A stretch of 64,000 nucleotides of DNA from Streptomyces gossypii (GTDB lineage: Bacteria > Actinomycetota > Actinomycetes > Streptomycetales > Streptomycetaceae). The notes below the pieces were generated by a model. It saw only the letters and a program-made list of their open reading frames with translations. It did no database searches and was not told where the DNA came from. Position 1 is the first letter of the stretch. Every line of letters starts with the position of its first letter. This document shows, piece after piece, positions 39,709 to 48,646 of this stretch. Position numbers and translations under genes: made by a program. The stretch spans positions 62,001 to 126,000 of the forward strand of contig NZ_JAJAGO010000014.1 of NCBI RefSeq assembly GCF_025165795.1, read 5' to 3'.

Positions 39709-40775
39709 GAAAGATCGCGCGGACCCCGTCCAGCCCGCTGCTCTCCTCCCGAAGAGGACTGATCTTCGGAACCGCCGCCGCAGGCGCGCTGCTGGCCACC
39801 GGGTGCACCAGCAACGAGAGCAACGACGAGTCGGACTCCGAGAACAAGCAGGCCGCGGACACCGACGACAAGAAGCCGGGCAAGAAGGTGACGATCGGCT
39901 TCGCCGGGCCGCAGGCCGACCACGGCTGGCTGAACGCCATCAACGACCAGGGCAAGCAGCGCGCCGAGGAGTACGAGGACGTCACCCTCGTCAACACCGA
40001 GGGCTCCAACGACACGGCGCAGCAGATCGGCCAGATCGAGACCCTCATCAACAAGAAGGTCGACGTCCTGGTCATCCTCCCGGCCGACGGCAAGGCCCTG
40101 ACCCGGGTCGGGCTCAAGGCCATGCGCGCGGGCATCCCCGTCATCAACCTGGACCGGGTCTTCAACTCGCCCCAGGCGTACCGCTGCTACGTCGGCGGTG
40201 ACAACTACGGCATGGGCCTGAACGCCGGGCACTACATCGGTGAGCAGCTCAAGGACAAGAAGAACGCCAAGGTCGTCGAACTGGCCGGCACGGACAGCCT
40301 GGAGCTGACCGGGCAGCGGACCAAGGGCTTCGACGACGCCCTCAAGAACTACTCCAACATCAAGAAGGTGGCCCGGCAGTCGGCCGAGTTCACCGTGGAG
40401 TCCGGCCAGTCGAAGATGGCCGAACTGCTCCAGGCGGAGTCCTCGTTCGACGCGCTGTGGAACCACGACGACGACCAGGGCGTCGGCGCCGAGCGGGCCA
40501 TCAAGCAGGCCGGCCGCGACGAGTTCATCATGGTCGGCGGCGCGGGCTCCAAGCACGTGATGGACGCCATCAAGGCGGACAACACGGTGCTCAAGGCCAC
40601 CGTCCTGTATCCCCCCACCATGGCTGCCTCGGCCATCGACCTGGCCCGCGCGCTCGGCCAGGGCAAAGGGGTGAGCGGTCTCGCGTCGCTGGAGATTCCG
40701 GCCTCGCTGACCCTCTACTCCGCCGTGGTCACCAAGGACAACGTCGACGAGTACCTGCCCTCCGGCTTCAGCTGA
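39705..40775 (+). CDS. Sugar-binding lipoprotein (periplasmic-binding-protein type 1, RbsB-like)
   Basis: The 356-residue protein has a twin-arginine-like n-region (SSRRGLIFG) and lipobox LLATGC near residue 34. An acidic linker is followed by KVTIGFAGPQADHGWLNAINDQGKQRAEEY, VDVLVILPADGKALTRVGLKAMRAGIPVINLDR and DALWNHDDDQGVGAERAIKQAG. It captures the sugar for the RbsA/RbsC-like transporter encoded just upstream. Confidence 0.92.
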   Translation: MRKIARTPSSPLLSSRRGLIFGTAAAGALLATGCTSNESNDESDSENKQAADTDDKKPGKKVTIGFAGPQADHGWLNAINDQGKQRAEEYEDVTLVNTEGSNDTAQQIGQIETLINKKVDVLVILPADGKALTRVGLKAMRAGIPVINLDRVFNSPQAYRCYVGGDNYGMGLNAGHYIGEQLKDKKNAKVVELAGTDSLELTGQRTKGFDDALKNYSNIKKVARQSAEFTVESGQSKMAELLQAESSFDALWNHDDDQGVGAERAIKQAGRDEFIMVGGAGSKHVMDAIKADNTVLKATVLYPPTMAASAIDLARALGQGKGVSGLASLEIPASLTLYSAVVTKDNVDEYLPSGFS

Positions 40776-40804
40776 CAGGTACGTCCCCGACAGGGAGGAG
40801 CTAC

Positions 40805-42013
40805 ATGCCGTACGACAACTCCGCGCCCGCTCTGGGCGTGGGCATGATCGGCTATGCCTTCATGGGCGCCGCCCACTCGCAGGGCTGGCGCACCGTGGGC
40901 AGGGTCTTCGACCTGCCGCTGAGCCCCGTCATGAGCGCCGTGTGCGGTCGTGATCCGGAGGGGGTCAAGGCGGCGGCCGGCAGGCTGGGATGGGCGGCCG
41001 CCGAGACGGACTGGCGGGCACTGATCGAGCGCGACGACGTCCAGCTCGTCGACATCTGCACACCCGGCGACAGCCACGCCGAGATCGCCATCGCCGCACT
41101 GGCGGCGGGCAAGCATGTGCTCTGCGAGAAGCCGCTGGCCAACTCGGTCGAAGAGGCCGAGGCCATGGTCGAGGCCGCCCGAGCCGCCCGCGAGCGCGGC
41201 CAGTTGGCGATGGTCGGATTCAACTACCGCCGTACACCCGCGCTCGCGCTGGCCCGCCGCATGGTGGCGGAAGGGCGCCTGGGCACCCTGCGGCACGTCC
41301 GGGTCACCTACCTGCAGGACTGGCTGGTCGACCCGGACTTCCCGCTCACCTGGCGGCTGCGCAAGGAGACGGCCGGTTCGGGCGCGCTGGGCGACCTCGG
41401 CGCCCACGCCGTCGACCTCGCCCAGCATCTGGCGGGCGAGCCGCTGGCCGGGGTGTCCGCGCAGTCGGTCACCTTCGTCGGCGAACGCCCGCTGCTGGAC
41501 GGCCAGTCCGGCGTCCGGGCCGGGGCGCGCAACGACGCCCCGAGCGGGGCGAGGGGCCCGGTCACGGTCGACGACGCGGCGGTCTTCCACGGCCGCCTCG
41601 CCTCGGGTGCGATGGCCTCCTTCGAGGTCAGCCGCGTCGCGGCGGGCCGCAAGAACGCGCTGTGCGTGGAGCTGAACGGGACGCTCGGCTCGCTGACCTT
41701 CGATCTGGAGCGGCTCAACGAGCTGAACTTCTACGACAACACGCAGGACCCGGCCGAGGCGGGCTTCCGCCGCATTCAGGTCACCGAGTCCGCCCACCCC
41801 TACCTGGAGGCGTGGTGGCCGCCGGGCCACGGGCTCGGCTACGAGCACACCTTCGTGCACCAGGCGCGCGATCTGGTGCACGCGGTCGCCGAAGGGAAAG
41901 GCCCCCAGCCGGACTTCGAGGACGGCCTGCGGGTCCAGCGGGTGCTCGCCGCAGTCGAGGAGAGCGCCGAGAAGAACTCCGTCTACACCCCCATCCCGGG
42001 CTCACCGGCCTGA
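40805..42013 (+). CDS. Gfo/Idh/MocA-family sugar oxidoreductase
   Basis: The 402-residue NAD(P)-dependent dehydrogenase has GVGMIGYAFMGAAHSQGW (Rossmann loop), VDICTPGDSHAEIAIAALAAGKHVLCEKPLANS (motif with catalytic Lys), GFNYRRTPAL and GALGDLGAHAVDLAQHLAG (histidine and aspartate). GGAGGAG precedes ATG 40805. Members oxidise or reduce a ring hydroxyl of sugars or inositols; in ThuA-containing clusters the usual job is making or using 3-keto-glycosides. Confidence 0.92.
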   Translation: MPYDNSAPALGVGMIGYAFMGAAHSQGWRTVGRVFDLPLSPVMSAVCGRDPEGVKAAAGRLGWAAAETDWRALIERDDVQLVDICTPGDSHAEIAIAALAAGKHVLCEKPLANSVEEAEAMVEAARAARERGQLAMVGFNYRRTPALALARRMVAEGRLGTLRHVRVTYLQDWLVDPDFPLTWRLRKETAGSGALGDLGAHAVDLAQHLAGEPLAGVSAQSVTFVGERPLLDGQSGVRAGARNDAPSGARGPVTVDDAAVFHGRLASGAMASFEVSRVAAGRKNALCVELNGTLGSLTFDLERLNELNFYDNTQDPAEAGFRRIQVTESAHPYLEAWWPPGHGLGYEHTFVHQARDLVHAVAEGKGPQPDFEDGLRVQRVLAAVEESAEKNSVYTPIPGSPA

Positions 42014-42027
42014 ACTAGGAGTGCACG

Positions 42028-43038
42028 ATGCCGCGATCCTTCACGCTCTTCACGGGGCAGTGGGCGGACCTGCCACTGGAGGAGGTCTGCCGCCACGCCC
42101 GCGACTTCGGCTATGACGGGCTCGAACTCGCTTGCTGGGGCGACCACTTCGAGGTCGACCGCGCGCTGAACGAGCCGGACTATCTGGAGAGCAGGCACCG
42201 GCTGCTGGAGAGGTACGGGCTGCGCTGCTGGGCCATCTCCAACCACCTGGTCGGACAGGCGGTGTGCGACAACCCGATCGACGAACGGCACCAGGCGATC
42301 CTGCCCGCCCGGATCTGGGGTGACGGCGACCCGGAGGGCGTACGTCAGCGTGCGGCGGCCGAGATGGCCGACACGGCACGGGCGGCGGCGGCGTTCGGGG
42401 TGCGTACGGTGGTGGGCTTCACCGGGTCCTCCATCTGGCACCTGGTCGCCATGTTCCCGCCCGTACCCCCGCACATGATCGAGCGTGGCTACGAGGACTT
42501 CGCCGATCGCTGGAACCCGATCCTCGACGTCTTCGACGCGGAGGGCGTGCGCTTCGCGCACGAGGTCCACCCCAGCGAGATCGCGTACGACTACTGGACG
42601 ACCCAGCGCGCGCTGGAGGCGGTCGGCCGGCGGCCCGCGTTCGGGCTGAACTTCGACCCCAGCCACTTCGTCTGGCAGGACCTCGATCCCGCGGGCTTCC
42701 TCTACGACTACCGGGACCGGATCTACCACGTCGACTGCAAGGAGGCCCGCCGCCGCCTGGACGGGCGGAACGGCAGGCTGGGTTCCCATCTGCCCTGGGG
42801 CGACCCGCGCCGTGGCTGGGACTTCGTCTCGGCCGGTCACGGCGACGTCGCCTGGGAGGACGTCTTCCGGATGCTGCACTCCATCGGCTACGACGGCCCC
42901 GTCTCGGTGGAGTGGGAGGACGCCGGGATGGACCGGCTCCAGGGCGCGCCGGAGGCGCTGCGGCGCCTGAAGGCGTACGACTACGAACCTCCCTCCACCT
43001 CCTTCGACGCCGCTTTCGGCGGGGCGGAGGACGCCTGA
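42028..43038 (+). CDS. Sugar phosphate isomerase/epimerase (xylose isomerase-like TIM barrel)
   Basis: The 336-residue protein has FGYDGLELACWGDHFE, FGVRTVVGFTGSSIWH, FAHEVHPSEIAYDYWTT, FGLNFDPSHFVWQDLDPAGFLYDYRDRIYHVDCKE, and a C-terminal GYDGPVSVEWEDAGMDR. These supply the Glu/Asp/His metal ligands of the AP-endonuclease-2-like isomerase fold. It starts 14 bp after the dehydrogenase gene with AGGAG, so it is in the same operon. Likely acts on a keto-sugar intermediate. Confidence 0.9.
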   Translation: MPRSFTLFTGQWADLPLEEVCRHARDFGYDGLELACWGDHFEVDRALNEPDYLESRHRLLERYGLRCWAISNHLVGQAVCDNPIDERHQAILPARIWGDGDPEGVRQRAAAEMADTARAAAAFGVRTVVGFTGSSIWHLVAMFPPVPPHMIERGYEDFADRWNPILDVFDAEGVRFAHEVHPSEIAYDYWTTQRALEAVGRRPAFGLNFDPSHFVWQDLDPAGFLYDYRDRIYHVDCKEARRRLDGRNGRLGSHLPWGDPRRGWDFVSAGHGDVAWEDVFRMLHSIGYDGPVSVEWEDAGMDRLQGAPEALRRLKAYDYEPPSTSFDAAFGGAEDA

Positions 43039-43304
43039 CCGGCGGCCAGGGCAGGGAGTCAGGCGCGACTTCGTCCAGTCAATGGATGAAGCCGACCCGG
43101 ATTTTGTGAAAGGGGTTTTCGAATTCAACGAAGCTAGCTACGGTTCTTGATGTGTACGGGCCATGATCTTCCCCCTCGTTCTCCGTGCCCGTACACATCC
43201 CGGCCCGCTTCGGGGGGCCACCCCGGCGCGGCGGCGCGCGCCTGTTCCAGGCACGACGGTCGACGGCATGTCGTCAACCACCGTTACGTCCCAGGAGGAC
43301 AAGC

Positions 43305-44789
43305 GTGCACAGGAAAACCCACAGGCTCCGCACCCGAGTAGCTGTTCTCGCCAGCGGTGTGCTGGTCGGAGGTCTCGCGGTCGGGGTTCCTCCCACCCAG
43401 GCCGCACCGTCACCCGGCACCCCCGCCGACGCAGCCTCGGCGGTCGACTTCACCCAGGTCACCATGGCGAAGGGCGAGCCCGAGATGGGCGAGCCGATGA
43501 CCCTGGACGTGCTGCCGGACCGCTCCGTACTGCACACCTCCAGGGACGGCACGGTCCGCCTGACCGACGCCGCCGGCAACACCTCCGTAGCGGGCGAGAT
43601 CCCGGTCTACACCCACGACGAAGAGGGACTCCAGGGCGTCGGCATCGACCCCGGTTTCGTCAAGAACCGCTTCGTCTACTTCTATTACGCGCCCCCGCTG
43701 GACACTCCGGAGGGTGACGTCACCGAGACCGGGAAGCCGGCCGACTGGGAGCCCTTCGACGGCCTCAACCGCCTGTCCCGGTTCGTCCTGGGCAAGGACG
43801 GAAAGCTCGACCTCGGCAGCGAGAAGCAGATCCTCGACGTCCCCGCCAACCGCGGTCTCTGCTGCCACGTCGGCGGTGACATCGCCTTCGACTCCCGCGG
43901 CAACCTGCTGCTCTCCACCGGGGACGACACCAACCCCTTCCAGTCGGACGCGTACACCCCGATCGACGAGCGCGCCGACCGCAACCCCGCCTTCGACGCC
44001 CAGCGTTCGTCGGCGAACACCAACGACCTGCGCGGGAAGATCCTCCGCATCGACGTCGACGCGGACGGCACCTACGACATCCCCAGGGGCAACCTCTTCC
44101 ACCGGCACAGCAAGAAGGCCCGCCCGGAGATCTACGCGATGGGCTTCCGCAACCCCTTCCGGATGTCGGTGGACAAGAAGACCGACACCGTCTACGTCGG
44201 TGACTACGGCCCCGACGCCGCCGCTGCCGATCCCGCCCGGGGACCCGGCGGACAGGTCGAGTTCAACCGCATCACCGAGGCCGGGAACTACGGCTGGCCG
44301 TACTGCACCGGCAAGAACGACGCCTACACCGACTACGACTTCGCCGACGGCACCTCCGGTGAGAAGTTCAACTGCGCGCGCCCGGTCAACAAGTCGCCGC
44401 ACAACACCGGCCGCAAGTGGCTGCCCTCGGCCAAGCCCGCCTGGATCGCCTACGACGGCCCCTCCGTACCGGAGTTCGGCGACGGCGCCGAATCCCCGAT
44501 GGGCGGCCCGGTCTACCGCTACGACAAGAAGCTCGACTCGTCCGTCAAGTTCCCGAAGGCGTTCGACGGCGACAACTTCGCCGGTGAGTTCGCGCGCGGC
44601 TGGATCAAGCGCATCGAGCAGGACCGCAGGGGCAACGTGCAGTCCATCAACGACTTCCCCTGGACGGGCACCCAGGTGATGGACATGGAGTTCGGCCCGG
44701 ACGGCGCCCTCTACGTACTCGACTACGGCACCGGTTACTTCGGCGGCGACGAGAACTCCGCCCTCTACCGCATCGAAGCCTCCCAGTAG
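43305..44789 (+). CDS. Secreted PQQ-type sugar dehydrogenase (glucose/sorbosone dehydrogenase family)
   Basis: The 494-residue protein has a signal peptide (RTRVAVLASGVLVGGLAVGV, cleavage near TQA). The GSDH beta-propeller follows: GEPMTLDVLPDRSVLHTSRDG, EGLQGVGIDPGFVKNRFVYFYY, GGDIAFDSRGNLLLSTGDDT, MGFRNPFRMSVDKKTDTVYVGDYGPD, GNYGWPYCTG and MDMEFGPDGALYVLDYGTG. It probably oxidises a sugar or polyol outside the cell. GTG 43305 has a perfect AGGAGG. It opens the secreted part of the cluster. Confidence 0.9.
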   Translation: MHRKTHRLRTRVAVLASGVLVGGLAVGVPPTQAAPSPGTPADAASAVDFTQVTMAKGEPEMGEPMTLDVLPDRSVLHTSRDGTVRLTDAAGNTSVAGEIPVYTHDEEGLQGVGIDPGFVKNRFVYFYYAPPLDTPEGDVTETGKPADWEPFDGLNRLSRFVLGKDGKLDLGSEKQILDVPANRGLCCHVGGDIAFDSRGNLLLSTGDDTNPFQSDAYTPIDERADRNPAFDAQRSSANTNDLRGKILRIDVDADGTYDIPRGNLFHRHSKKARPEIYAMGFRNPFRMSVDKKTDTVYVGDYGPDAAAADPARGPGGQVEFNRITEAGNYGWPYCTGKNDAYTDYDFADGTSGEKFNCARPVNKSPHNTGRKWLPSAKPAWIAYDGPSVPEFGDGAESPMGGPVYRYDKKLDSSVKFPKAFDGDNFAGEFARGWIKRIEQDRRGNVQSINDFPWTGTQVMDMEFGPDGALYVLDYGTGYFGGDENSALYRIEASQ

Positions 44790-44863
44790 CCCCCGAGGTC
44801 AGAGGCGCAGGCAAGAGGCGCACAGATCAGAGACGCAGAGATCAGAGCGATAGGGAGGAACGC

Positions 44864-46234
44864 ATGAAGCGCACCGCACGCCTGGCAATTCTCGCGGGTG
44901 CCCTGCTCCTCGGCTCGTCCGCGATCCCCTCCGGGTACGCCGCACAGGACGACCGCCCGCACGGCGAGAAGAAGCCGATGAAAGGCGAGAACGTACTGGT
45001 CTTCTCCAAGACCGCGGGCTACCGCCACGGCTCCATCCCGGACGGAATCGCCGCCATCGAGCGGATGGGCAAGCAGAACGGCTTCAAGGTCGACGCGACA
45101 GAGGACGCCTCCCGGTTCACCCCGGAGAACCTGGAGCGCTACGACGCGGTCGTATGGCTGTCGACAACCGGCGACGTGCTCAACGACACCCAGCAGACCG
45201 CGTTCCAGGAGTACATCCGGAGCGGTGGCGGCTATGTCGGCGTCCACGCGGCTGCCGACACGGAGTACGACTGGCCGTGGTACGGCGAACTGACCGGTGC
45301 GTGGTTCGACTCGCACCCGGAGATCCAGGGCGTCACGGTGAACGTGGAGGACCACGACCACCCGGCGACCGCCCATCTGGGCGACACCTGGCAGCGCGAG
45401 GACGAGCTCTACAACTACAAGTCCAACCCGCGCGAGAAGACCCGGGTACTGGCCACCCTGGACGAAGGCACCTACACCGGCGGCAACATGGGCGACCACC
45501 CCATCACCTGGTGCCAGGACTTCGAAGGCGGCCGGTCGTTCTACACCGGGCTGGGGCACACCAACGAGTCGTTCACCGAGCCCGAGTACCAGCAGCACCT
45601 GCTCGGCGGCATCCAGTACGCCACCGGCGCCGTCGCCGCCGAGTGCGCACCAGGGGAGGACGGCGAGGAACCGGAGTACACACCGATCTTCGACGGCACC
45701 TCACTGGAGGGCTGGTCCCAGGCAGGACCGGGGTCGTTCGAACTCAGCGAAGAGGACGGCACGATCACCTCGACCGGCGGCATGGGCATGCTCTGGTACG
45801 AGGCCAGAGAACTGTCCTCGTACTCCCTGAAGCTCGACTGGCGGATGGCAGGCGACGACAACTCCGGCGTCTTCGTGGGCTTCCCGGCCTCCGACGACCC
45901 CTGGAGCGCCGTGAACAACGGCTATGAGATCCAGATCGACGCCACCGACACCCCGGACCGGACCACCGGCTCCGTCTACGGCTTCCAGTCCGCCGATCTC
46001 GAGGCCCGCGACGCCGCGCTCAATCCCCCCGGCGAGTGGAACTCCTACGAGATCCGGGTCGAGGGCGAACAGCTCCAGGTGTGGCTCAACGGCGAACTGA
46101 TCAACGAGTACACGAACACCGATCCCGCCCGCAGCCTGACCGACGGCTACATCGGCCTGCAGAACCACGGGGACGCGGACGAGGTCTCGTTCCGCGACGT
46201 CCAGCTCAAGGACCTGACGCCTCCCGCGCCCTGA
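44864..46234 (+). CDS. Secreted ThuA-like protein fused to a DUF1080 (3-keto-disaccharide hydrolase) domain
   Basis: The 456-residue protein has a signal peptide (ARLAILAGALLLGSSAIPSGYAA). The ThuA class I glutamine amidotransferase-like domain is at about 35-265 (NVLVFSKTAGYRHGSIPDGIAAI, YDAVVWLSTTGDVLN, GGGYVGVHAAADTEYDWPWY, HPITWCQDFEGGRSFYTGLGHTNES). The concanavalin-like DUF1080 domain is at about 275-455 (YTPIFDGTSLEGWSQAGPGSF, SGVFVGFP, GYEIQID, IGLQNHGDADEVSFRDVQLKDL). DUF1080 enzymes cleave 3-keto-glycosides. It is the strongest clue to the cluster's chemistry. Confidence 0.9.
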   Translation: MKRTARLAILAGALLLGSSAIPSGYAAQDDRPHGEKKPMKGENVLVFSKTAGYRHGSIPDGIAAIERMGKQNGFKVDATEDASRFTPENLERYDAVVWLSTTGDVLNDTQQTAFQEYIRSGGGYVGVHAAADTEYDWPWYGELTGAWFDSHPEIQGVTVNVEDHDHPATAHLGDTWQREDELYNYKSNPREKTRVLATLDEGTYTGGNMGDHPITWCQDFEGGRSFYTGLGHTNESFTEPEYQQHLLGGIQYATGAVAAECAPGEDGEEPEYTPIFDGTSLEGWSQAGPGSFELSEEDGTITSTGGMGMLWYEARELSSYSLKLDWRMAGDDNSGVFVGFPASDDPWSAVNNGYEIQIDATDTPDRTTGSVYGFQSADLEARDAALNPPGEWNSYEIRVEGEQLQVWLNGELINEYTNTDPARSLTDGYIGLQNHGDADEVSFRDVQLKDLTPPAP

Positions 46235-46394
46235 TCCCGTCCCCCGTATCCCGTCCCCTGATCCCGTCCTCTGATCACGCCCCGACTCCGACGCCTGATC
46301 CAGCCCGGACCACCACCCCGGGGGTCCGGTCCGGCCCCCACCCGGGCCGGATCCCCCCACTTGTCGCCGACGGCCCGAGGGGGCCGCCGGCGGC

Positions 46395-46437
46395 GCGGTG
46401 GCGGGTGCGGGGAACGCCGACCCTCACCCGCCACCGC
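46395..46437 (+). terminator. Hairpin with conserved loop, copy A
   Basis: A perfect 13-bp stem (46395-46407 with 46425-46437) encloses a 17-nt loop, between the ThuA-DUF1080 gene and the next isomerase gene. The loop sequence recurs at 47620-47635. Confidence 0.7.
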
Positions 46438-46465
46438 ACCACCCGCCCCAAGGAGATGAGATCTC

Positions 46466-47512
46466 ATGACACAGGATCCCGAACTCGACCGCAGGCTGCG
46501 CCGTCGCGGCTTCCTCGGCGTCGCGGCCGGGACCACCGCCGCCGCGCTGCTGGGCGCCACCGCCGCACCGGCCACGGCAGCCGAAGCCGGGCACGGCGGG
46601 CGCGGGCGCCCCGTCCTGCCGCCCGGACGGCTCGGCATCCAGCTCTACACCCTGCGCGACCAGGTGCAGTCCATCGGCTTCGCCCGCGTCTTCGAGGAAC
46701 TGGCCCGCTACCGCTACGAAGAGGTCGAGTTCGCCGGATACACCCAGGGCACCGGCGACATCAGCCTGCGGCAGCTGCGCCGGCTCCTGCGTGACAACGG
46801 CCTCCGCGGTATCGGCAGCCACGTCGGCTACCACGCCGACGGCGGCGACCCCGGCGCGTACACCTTCGCCACCCAGCTGGAAAAGGTGCTGGACGACGCG
46901 CAGGCGATGGGGCTGCCGCACGTCGGCACACCCGCCAGTCCCAACAGGTACGGCAACACTGTCGACGCCTGGAAGCGCGCTGCCGAGGAGTTCAACACCT
47001 ACGGCGCCGCCGCCCGTGCGCGCGGGATCAAGTTCTACCAGCACAACCACGCCGAGGAGTTCGGCTTCGCCGAGGACCAGCCGGACGTACGCCTCTACGA
47101 CGTGCTGCTCGCCGAAACCGACCCCGAGCTGGTGTTCCTGGAGCTGGACATCTACTGGGCGTTCGTCGCCCAGTACCGGTTCAGCACCCGCCCCGACGGC
47201 ACTCCGGCACCCTTCGAGCCCCTCGACTACGTAACTGCCGCACCGGACCGCTTCCCGCTCTTCCACGTGAAGGACGGCGAGCACGACGAATCCGCCACCG
47301 ACGGTTACCGCATGGTGGACGTCGGCGACGGCGACATCGACTACCGCCGCTTCCTCCACGAGGTCGGCAAGGTCCCCGGCCAGCGCCGCCGCCACCACTG
47401 GCTGGTCGAACACGACGGCGCCCCCGACCCGGAGACCAACCCCGCCGGATCCCTGAGCACCGCACGCCGCTCCAGCAGGCACCTGCGCTCGCTCCGCGCC
47501 CCCGGCTGCTGA
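46466..47512 (+). CDS. Tat-exported sugar phosphate isomerase/epimerase-like protein
   Basis: The 348-residue protein begins with a Tat signal (RRRGFLGVAAGTTAAALLGATAAP). The TIM-barrel blocks are LGIQLYTLRDQVQ, YEEVEFAGYTQ, GIGSHVGYHADGG, GIKFYQHNHAEEFGF, VFLELDIYWAFVA, PLFHVKDGEHD and HHWLVEHDGAPDPE. Export is unusual for an isomerase and matches the secreted ThuA-DUF1080 and sugar dehydrogenase products before it, suggesting part of the breakdown happens outside the membrane. Confidence 0.88.
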   Translation: MTQDPELDRRLRRRGFLGVAAGTTAAALLGATAAPATAAEAGHGGRGRPVLPPGRLGIQLYTLRDQVQSIGFARVFEELARYRYEEVEFAGYTQGTGDISLRQLRRLLRDNGLRGIGSHVGYHADGGDPGAYTFATQLEKVLDDAQAMGLPHVGTPASPNRYGNTVDAWKRAAEEFNTYGAAARARGIKFYQHNHAEEFGFAEDQPDVRLYDVLLAETDPELVFLELDIYWAFVAQYRFSTRPDGTPAPFEPLDYVTAAPDRFPLFHVKDGEHDESATDGYRMVDVGDGDIDYRRFLHEVGKVPGQRRRHHWLVEHDGAPDPETNPAGSLSTARRSSRHLRSLRAPGC

Positions 47513-47608
47513 CCGGCGGCGCCGTGCCCGCGGGCGACCCAGCCCCCGCACTGCAGCGCGCCGCCACCGAGACGTCGCCGTGGCCCGAGGGGGGCCGCGG
47601 CGACACCG

Positions 47609-47646
47609 GCGGCGGGCGAGGGGAACGCCGACCCTTCGCCCGCCGC
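47609..47646 (+). terminator. Hairpin with conserved loop, copy B
   Basis: A perfect 11-bp stem (47609-47619 with 47636-47646) encloses a 16-nt loop almost identical to copy A. The stems differ between copies but each stays fully paired. Confidence 0.7.
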
Positions 47647-47781
47647 GCCCCTCACACCGCGTGTCCGCTCACACACACCGCGGCACCACACGTTCACCCA
47701 CCTTTTATGCAGGTGAGAACCACTCCGAAGTCTTGATATGGTGGTTCTCGTCGCCACGGCAAGCGCCGTGAGACAACACCT

Positions 47782-47869
47782 GTCCGGGTGGCGGAATGGC
47801 AGACGCGCTAGCTTGAGGTGCTAGTGCCCTTTATCGGGCGTGGGGGTTCAAGTCCCCCCTCGGACACCA
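47782..47869 (+). tRNA. tRNA-Leu (anticodon GAG)
   Basis: An 88-nt class II tRNA with CCA encoded. The 7-bp acceptor stem has one G-T pair, the D arm contains GGCAGA, the anticodon stem CTAGC/GCTAG has loop TTGAGGT, the long variable arm is TGCCC/GGGCG and the T arm GGGGGTTCAAGTCCCCC. It should read CUC and CUU codons. Confidence 0.95.
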
Positions 47870-48146
47870 CCTAAAGAGGTCTCTGACCTGCAGGTTCCTA
47901 CTGGATCGCAGGTCATCGTGACCAACCGCGTGACCAACACGTCAGCGATCTTGCTTCAGGCCCCGTTCGGAACCCTCGAGCGGGGCCCCGCGCATGTGCT
48001 GTCTGTTTCGCTGTGCCTTGTGCGCGGGTGCCCCTCCACGCTCCATGTGCGAGCGTGCAACGATCACCCGTGACTCATCAGCGACAGCGGCCTCTGACGG
48101 ATTCACCGCAGGGCGTGAAGAGCGGCCGGGGCAACCTGACGTTGCT
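47870..48146. other. Intergenic scar after the tRNA gene
   Basis: No gene recognised. A weak 7-bp hairpin lies at 47959-47987. tRNA-Leu 3' ends are common integration sites, but no repeat of the tRNA end was found elsewhere in the window. Confidence 0.4.
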
Positions 48147-48198
48147 CTGGTGGTCACTGTGTGGCTGCATCGGGCGGCAGCCACACAGTGACCACCAG
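48147..48198. repeat. Perfect 22-bp inverted repeat spanning the end of a histidine kinase remnant
   Basis: 48147-48168 pairs perfectly with 48177-48198 around an 8-nt loop. The kinase stop codon at 48154-48156 lies inside one arm, so the last coding bases form the hairpin. Confidence 0.85.
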
Positions 48199-48646
48199 GC
48201 CTCCTCCTTCGCGTGGAACAGCGGTCACATCGCCGCCGTGCGCGCGGGCCATGTTGCGGACGATCGCGAGGCCGAGGCCCGAGCCTCGTTCGGAGTCGAC
48301 CCAGTCGGCCTGTAGCCGGCGGAAGGGCTGGAAAATCGCTTCCATGTCGTAACCGGGCACGGTGGGGCCTGTGTTGGTGACAGCCAGGACTGCCGTTCCG
48401 TCGGGTTCGGCCGCTGTCGTCATGGACACCCAGCCGCCCGGATTGTTGTAGCTGATGGCGTTCTCCAGCAGGTTGTGCACGATCCGCTCCAGCATCACAG
48501 GGTCACCGCTCGTCAGGGCCGGCCCGGGGGAGAGCCGCAGCTGTATGCCGACGTCATTCGCCTCCCCGAGCCGCAGTTCCGCGACGTGACCGGCGATGTG
48601 GGCGAGGTCGACCGTGGAGCGGTCGCGGATCTCGCGGTCGCCGGAC
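48154..48646 (-). pseudogene. C-terminal remnant of a sensor histidine kinase
   Basis: The catalytic domain is present: VDLAHIAGHVAELRLGE, PVMLERIVHNLLENAISYNNPGGWV (N box), TVPGYDMEAIFQPFRRL (F box), GSGLGLAIVRNMARAHGGDV (G box) and GLVVTVWLP. The sensor, membrane and phosphoacceptor regions are absent; the sequence is joined directly to a receiver-domain fragment. It cannot be a working kinase. Confidence 0.8.

Noticed and set aside
47782..48200. Integrated element using tRNA-Leu as attachment site
   Set aside because: No integrase gene and no repeat of the tRNA 3' end found in the window, so only a possibility beyond it.
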